Origin: an uncultured beta proteobacterium
GTDB lineage: Bacteria > Pseudomonadota > Gammaproteobacteria > Burkholderiales > SG8-39
DNA length: 64,000 nucleotides
Direction: 5' to 3'
NCBI GenBank assembly: GCA_902826155.1
Contig: CADEDU010000008.1
Location: forward strand, 75,770 to 139,769
The notes under the pieces were generated by a model that made no database searches, was not told the origin of the DNA, and was given only the letters and a program-made list of their open reading frames with translations. The translations under genes and the position numbers were made by a program. The first letter of the stretch is position 1, and every line of letters begins with the position of its first letter. Positions 60,401 through 64,000 of the stretch are shown piece after piece.

Positions 60401-61012
60401 GGCGGCAAGCTTGTGCATCGAGGCAAATGGCAGGGCGCCGACGACCAGAATCAGCAGGATGACCAGGAGCGCGAGCGGAGTCAGCGCCAGAGCGAGGGCG
60501 ACCGTCAGTCCTTCGCGCATGGTTGATACCGCGGCGCGAAGGGCGTCGAGAACCTCGATGTGACCGCTCAGCGCGCGCGAAAGTGCAAAGCTGGCCCGGC
60601 GGAATCGACGATCGAAGTGCACCAGCAAGGTCGCAGGTAACACCCCTAGCGCCCAGGACAGGAACTCGCGGTATGTCGGTGTGGGGAAGGTTTCGGCCCA
60701 CCAACCCTCAGCCAACAGCCAGCGGCTCCGCAATGGGCTACCTGGGCCGCTGCCTCGGGCTGATATCCCGTCAATCTGAACTTCGGCGCGTGCCGGACCG
60801 CCGTCTTCGGGCGCAGTCAGCCACGCGGCGCGAACGCTGGCGCTAGCGTTTGTCGGGCCACCCCCGGATGGCGGTAGCAATAGCTCGCGCAGGTTGTCGA
60901 GCAGCGGCTCCCCGAATCCGAGCAACGTCTGTCCCTGGGTACTCTCGCCAATGCCATGCACCAGCAACACACCCAGATCGAACTGTTCATCGGGGATGTC
61001 GGGCAACGGCAT
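57431..61012 (-). CDS. Polytopic protein with N-terminal alpha/beta-hydrolase domain and C-terminal TPR/Sel1-like repeats
   Basis: A 1193-residue protein. Residues 1-290 look like a lipase/esterase-type hydrolase: oxyanion motif VLLVHGIGES (His19-Gly20), nucleophile elbow VVAHSQGAAVAH (Ser254) and LLITFGSGLSKL. Hydrophobic stretches interrupt this region and continue to about residue 700 (about eight helices, for example WVLVIVALVLGSHW and ALVAMHTVGGSWAAAVAALL). Residues 700-1190 are helical repeats of Sel1/TPR type (LGDPLSARWAAYAARKQD, LGDASAAHSMGLRLMQDA, RRGDKLSAQFLAAHYEESAG). No close family is recalled. It is convergent with the second TIR gene. An effector or envelope-stress role is speculation. 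Confidence 0.75.
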   Translation of the reverse strand: MPLPDIPDEQFDLGVLLVHGIGESTQGQTLLGFGEPLLDNLRELLLPPSGGGPTNASASVRAAWLTAPEDGGPARAEVQIDGISARGSGPGSPLRSRWLLAEGWWAETFPTPTYREFLSWALGVLPATLLVHFDRRFRRASFALSRALSGHIEVLDALRAAVSTMREGLTVALALALTPLALLVILLILVVGALPFASMHKLAANAQRLLAATVGDSYVFMHQSITRATICARVRRRLEWLSARCNRIAVVAHSQGAAVAHRVLRDPVTAPCDLLITFGSGLSKLTEIERGAQRHAQGWMVGAIGFAAVAAAGVIWMLRAAWTSSPGLGGVLSGAMSVLVVIELGMLALLYAAMRQADRDAGANGRAGAIDSPWPAAAGFVATAWVVCLLLAFLGSASLHAAIFATLPQLLTIVGLAGAHATVSIWQRRSHRSANVEEQGRLDRALFLDYFELRNRPDMRWFDYYASADPVSNGQLLDHFEPDNLLAARVCNSHSLLSDHTSYWHSADDFVQRVARNLVDVLRLDGPGFASRAVNPEGARRRAWRTRCFVVARWVLVIVALVLGSHWTAEEPTWLLGLRDTLLEYEAVKRFAWLSPAFGWIAALAVWAIVRALLAASWIVWQQRELRTYFAGQPFDIGPPCLWLMFSGPVAAALVAMHTVGGSWAAAVAALLLVSALLGANRVPRFRTLVQRLSRSGAGATLEALDRSILAGKLDEAMRARDKVSITQISAELRWLDAPLAIKGLHTAAYTLRHANAAWLLGGLHDHLARKASHASDTAEAATQQQLAMHAYARGARLGDPLSARWAAYAARKQDRTDAERLYLRRAFRLGDASAAHSMGLRLMQDARANPHDRQRAVSAYEEGLRRGDKLSAQFLAAHYEESAGAATGVDANALRERAVRTYRAAFDLGSIRAAILAGNLRRQMKNLPASRRAYEAAIRMRSADAAVRLGVLEEEEEQDEKAALAAYALASKLDRQGDATATAMLRAGKLLERSGRDQAAAIRYRTALEAPGSGPLFPGAEDAALAGVALANLLEKTNRYGHRAECRNVLVRAMALSPTRVADAFVSFLARNSDESEQFEQDLRSFDATALSAAGLVTLARLERDRDPQRERNLLEQARKHQWGPGREEAAAAYYDLLIRNAEHPAAEDLLDELRRETSLRTDRIAAELDRLYRNDAARRLREEEGKAAPPR

Positions 61013-61394
61013 TGTTGTTCGACCACATTCGCGAAATTGGACAGGGCTGCGACGCCAGCTGCTGGATAATCGTCAAGGGTGACTGAGTATCCAACAAATA
61101 CGATGGGCAAAGCCGTCCAGGTGGGTGCGATCGCACAATCGATCGAGCAGCCCACCTACGGCGTCGCTGCACTGCGTCATCCGATACGCCCCGGGGAGTC
61201 CACCTTGTGGGGCCGGGGGAGCGTGAGTAAAGTCGGGGAACGTGTGGGGCTACATGAAAGCCTGAATCTCGGCACCACCAGCCCCAAGCCCTTAGTCCTC
61301 CATGATGCATCAGATGCCGTCACAAACGTCGCCATGCAATCCGTCATTTCGGGCAATAGACTTCTAGTTTAGCTCCACTAAGATACTCTTCGAG
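61013..61394. other. Spacer at the edge of the AT-richer cassette
   Basis: This 382-base gap lies between the divergent hydrolase gene and the following two-gene cassette. Base composition drops in GC toward its right end. No tRNA, attachment site or repeat was identified; open frames are not protein-like. Confidence 0.45.
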
Positions 61395-62096
61395 ATGCGT
61401 AAGGTTCTTAGCTTCGTTGCCCACGCCATGCGCGTACAGAAGCTCGCAGGTCAACTCGGTTGGTACCCTGGTGCGAGATACACGAATCTCCGGGATATTC
61501 GAGACTCTCAGTTCAAGAATCGTGGATTCCTCGACATAGATTGGAGAAAGTACAACTTCGACGCCCACCTTCAAGCAACGCGCACAACGAATCCGCTGCT
61601 TACTGTAGCCCGAGATATCGTATCAATATCCGAACTTGATTCCGTTCTACGTGAGGCAGAAAAACTCGCCAAATACGCGAAGCACGTGATCATCGTTCCG
61701 AAGGACCGGAGGTTACAAGGAAAGCTCAACAGGCTCATCCCAGCACATTTGCTTCTCGGATTTAGCGTCCCAACTCGGTATGGCGAAACGCCAATTCCTC
61801 CCGCCGAGTTTGACCGCCCAGTTCACCTACTCGGTGGTCGCCCAGAAATCCAACGAGCGCTGGCAAACGAGATGCCAGTTGTATCAGTGGATTGCAATCG
61901 CTTCACGTTAGACGCGGCGTTCGGTGACTACTTCGACGGTGAAAAATTCCGGCCACACCCAAAGGGCGGATACTTGAGGTGCCTACGTGAATCCATACTC
62001 AACATCAATCGGCTATGGTTATGCTATCGCGTCAAACACGTCCGCGGCATAGAACGGCCGAAGATGCAAAGAAAACTCCCCGACAAGAGTTCTTGA
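61395..62096 (+). CDS. Unknown protein (possible DUF6610-like) in an AT-richer cassette
   Basis: A 233-residue soluble protein with no membrane segment or signal peptide. Visible features: an N-terminal stretch HAMRVQKLAGQLGWYPGARY, a middle section HVIIVPKDRRLQGKLNRLIP then LLLGFSVPTRYGETP, and VHLLGGRPEIQRAL, a beta-strand/Gly-rich section recalling TIM-barrel or Rossmann ends. The pattern resembles a phage- and plasmid-borne family annotated DUF6610, but I hold this loosely. Codon use and base composition are more AT-rich than the rest of the window, a sign of transfer. It ends 5 bases before the next gene, so the two form an operon. Confidence 0.65.
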   Translation: MRKVLSFVAHAMRVQKLAGQLGWYPGARYTNLRDIRDSQFKNRGFLDIDWRKYNFDAHLQATRTTNPLLTVARDIVSISELDSVLREAEKLAKYAKHVIIVPKDRRLQGKLNRLIPAHLLLGFSVPTRYGETPIPPAEFDRPVHLLGGRPEIQRALANEMPVVSVDCNRFTLDAAFGDYFDGEKFRPHPKGGYLRCLRESILNINRLWLCYRVKHVRGIERPKMQRKLPDKSS

Positions 62097-62101
62097 TCGA
62101 G

Positions 62102-62698
62102 ATGTACAAGCAGATGATGGCGGACATCAATCGACACATCATGGTTGTGTGGCAAAGCGTCGGCGTCCTCGTTGGCGCTTTGGCTTTGTTCTCTCTAGTT
62201 GAGAAGAACGTCATCTCTCTGGATATCGCTGCATCGCTTATCGTATTGCTTTGCGGGTGGCTCACTGCACATTTGCTCGACGCGAGCTACTGGTATAACC
62301 GCAACCTAGTAATCGTAGCTAACATCGAGCGGCAGTTTCTGCGCGAAATCGATTTGAAGGAAATACACTACTATTTTGGCAAGCATCGAGTGAAGAACAG
62401 AATGATCACTCACCTGCGGATACAGATGGCTCTCGGCGTGGGTTTGTCAGCATTCGTCGTTCTAATTCACTTCCTCGAACGTGTGGCACCTGGCCTATCC
62501 GCACCAATGGCTAATCTTGATCTGAAAAGATCCCTACCTTACGCAATGCTCATATGCGTATTGATTTACGCGTGGCGCGTAAATCGCCACAGAGATCGGT
62601 CATACGATGAGTTTGTGGAGCACTCGCCCGGAAAGCTGGTTGATACGAGAGGGATCGCTTATCGACACGGACACGGTCAGCGCTGGAGTGGCGCCTGA
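62102..62698 (+). CDS. Unknown four-helix membrane protein, partner of the preceding gene
   Basis: A 198-residue protein from the ATG at 62102 (the open frame reaches back to 62015 inside the previous gene). Four membrane helices: VVWQSVGVLVGALALFSLVE, LDIAASLIVLLCGWLTAHLL, MALGVGLSAFVVLIHFL and LPYAMLICVLIYAWRV. A polar middle domain (YWYNRNLVIVANIERQFLRE, about 85-120) lies between the helix pairs. No catalytic motif is seen. Small multi-helix membrane proteins next to a soluble partner are common in phage-defence pairs, but nothing here proves that. It shares the AT-richer composition of its partner and is closed by a strong terminator. Confidence 0.65.
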   Translation: MYKQMMADINRHIMVVWQSVGVLVGALALFSLVEKNVISLDIAASLIVLLCGWLTAHLLDASYWYNRNLVIVANIERQFLREIDLKEIHYYFGKHRVKNRMITHLRIQMALGVGLSAFVVLIHFLERVAPGLSAPMANLDLKRSLPYAMLICVLIYAWRVNRHRDRSYDEFVEHSPGKLVDTRGIAYRHGHGQRWSGA

Positions 62699-62699
62699 C

Positions 62700-62745
62700 C
62701 AGCGGCTGCAGAGGGAAGCCTGCCGGCGTCCCTCTGCAGCCGCTG
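62700..62745 (+). terminator. Strong hairpin terminator closing the AT-richer cassette
   Basis: CAGCGGCTGCAGAGGGA (62700-62716) pairs perfectly with TCCCTCTGCAGCCGCTG (62729-62745), giving a 17-bp stem and a 12-base loop, followed by TTTGTT. It begins immediately after the stop of the membrane-protein gene. It could also act on transcripts from the opposite side. Confidence 0.8.
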
Positions 62746-62942
62746 TTTGTTAGCTGTGGACACGCATCGAGGTCAAAAAACAAAGGAGGGGTTAGCTGAG
62801 GAGTTGAGCTTGTCGAAAAAAGTAGTTTTCGGGGGGCACTTCCCCCTCTGATCTTCGCAATGAGAGTTTTTGAACACCTTTTCTGATTTGTCGCCGTTGT
62901 GGCGATTGAATTCGCCCGCGCAAATCCCTCTCCGGTGCCTTC

Positions 62943-64000
62943 TTAGTGCACCTTGCCTGGCAGCTTTCCGTACCTGGCGATCTTCTCGATGTTGTGCACC
63001 AGGCAGAACAGGTGCCACTGCCCATCGACCTTGTCCTGCCCGCGCAGCGTGAAGCGCCGTAGCCCCTTGTTCTTCAAATTGCCGAACACCGGCTCGACGA
63101 TGCCCAGCCGCTGGCTGTACAGGAACCGGCCCTGGTCCGAATCGATCCTGGCGCGCATCTTCGCGCTGTAGTTCTGCTTGGCGTCGCGCTTTAGGTCCTT
63201 GAAGAACACCACCTGTCGTGTCGGTGTGGTGTCGGGCTTGCGCAGACAGCGTTGACGCTGATCGCACGGCACGCAGTCGCGCTTAGTGCCATGGAACTTG
63301 AACGCCTCGCGCCCGTCGATCCACGCGCTGTTGCCGTTGCGATAGAGCGGCTTGCCCGCCGGGCACACGCAACGCATCGTCGCTGGATCGAACAGGAAGT
63401 CCTTCGGCCGGAACTGCGTCGGCGGCTTATGCGGCTTGAACCGGTCCCGCTCGGCAAAGCGCGGATCGCGCTTGCGGAACATCGTGTCGGCGATGGTCGC
63501 CTCGATGCCCTGTTCGTAGGTGAGCTGCACGTTGGCTTCGGTGTGGAACCCGGCATCGGCAGCCAGCTTGGCCTGGGTGAAGATGTCGGCATCACCCAGC
63601 GCCTGAAACCGTTCCCGGGTGGCCTCGATCATCGGAATGAGCAGCGCATGCTCCTGCGGCTGGCCGAACGCTTGGGCGCTGACCACAATCTGGTGCGCGC
63701 CGTCGACCACCGCTACCCCGTCGTAACCCTGGATGGTGCCGTGGCTGGTCTTCATCTTGGCACTCTCAGGGTCGGTGAGATTGCTCTTGCGGATGTTGCC
63801 GTTGGGACCGAGCCGGTCTTCCGGATGCTCATCCAGCCACGCCTTCACCTTCTGGCTGGCCGCACGCAGCGTGCCGATCTGCTGTGAGCGGGCTGCCACT
63901 TGGCCGGCGTCCTCGGCGGCATCGCGCTGGCGGTGCTTGGCCAGGAGCACCACCTTGAGCAGCACCGCGGGGTGGTAGGCGCTGGCCCCGGTCAGATCGT
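62943..64000 (-). mobile_element. IS1182-family transposase, 5' end cut by the window edge
   Basis: The open frame runs without a stop to the end of the window, beginning ...DLTGASAYHPAVLLKVVLLA, so the first part of the gene lies outside. Family features: LTDPESAKMKTSHGTIQGYD (central block), VSAQAFGQPQEH, LAADAGFHTEANVQ (second catalytic Asp region), the Cys-rich block CVPCDQRQRCLRK, and GIVEPVFGNLKNKGLRRFTL with the catalytic Glu. The 352 visible codons look intact. The 3' end of the element is not defined; sequence between 62746 and 62942 may hold its terminal repeat (a GGGGGGCACTTCCCCC palindrome lies at about 62831-62847). It marks a mobile boundary beside the AT-richer cassette. Confidence 0.9.

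Noticed and set aside
61079..61372. A 97-codon plus-strand frame before the AT-richer cassette
   Set aside because: No domain, weak ribosome site, and it spans the composition shift; probably non-coding.
62831..62847. G-run/C-run palindrome near the IS1182 transposase 3' side
   Set aside because: It could be a terminator or an element end, but no matching inverted repeat can be checked because the other end is outside the window.

Overview
The window is GC-rich, almost fully coding, and reads like a beta-proteobacterial (Burkholderiales-type) chromosome. The pointers are many two-component genes, a TRAP-type uptake operon, a fumarylacetoacetate-hydrolase-family enzyme, a remnant of a Bug (tripartite tricarboxylate transporter) receptor, and IS5 and IS1182 elements. 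The taxonomic guess comes from gene content only. I saw no rRNA, tRNA or CRISPR array.

Region 1 (0.1-11.6 kb) is a signalling block. On the minus strand lie a hybrid kinase, a PAS-rich kinase, two OmpR-type regulators and one LuxR-type regulator whose phospho-acceptor Asp is a Glu. On the plus strand lie a GAF protein and a chemoreceptor. A catalytically broken IS5-type transposase follows.

Region 2 (12.8-41.8 kb, all minus strand) is the centre of interest. In transcription order it holds TolC, a hybrid kinase, a GAF-HlyD protein, a PqqD-M50 protease-HlyD fusion, a SecA-like ATPase, a periplasmic adaptor, a 4838-residue LEPR-XLL/DUF4347 surface protein, a diguanylate cyclase and a second hybrid kinase. 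Many of these genes overlap by 4 bases. No ABC transporter is present. I read this as a dedicated export, processing and display system for the giant protein, powered by a SecA paralogue and tied to c-di-GMP and phosphorelay control. That role is inference.

Region 3 (42-61 kb) is accessory. It has two paralogous TIR-transmembrane-beta-propeller proteins, an orphan T6SS-sheath-like protein (TssB-like N-terminus, TssC core) translationally coupled to a pentapeptide-repeat protein with a TIR-like C-terminal domain, and a 1193-residue hydrolase/multi-TM/TPR-like membrane protein. Between them sit a TRAP transporter with a DUF6807 protein and an FAH-family enzyme, decayed catabolic gene fragments, two tiny secreted proteins, and an SRAP protein.

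Region 4 (61.3-64 kb) is a noticeably AT-richer two-gene cassette of unknown function. It is followed by a strong terminator and an IS1182-type transposase that runs off the window edge.
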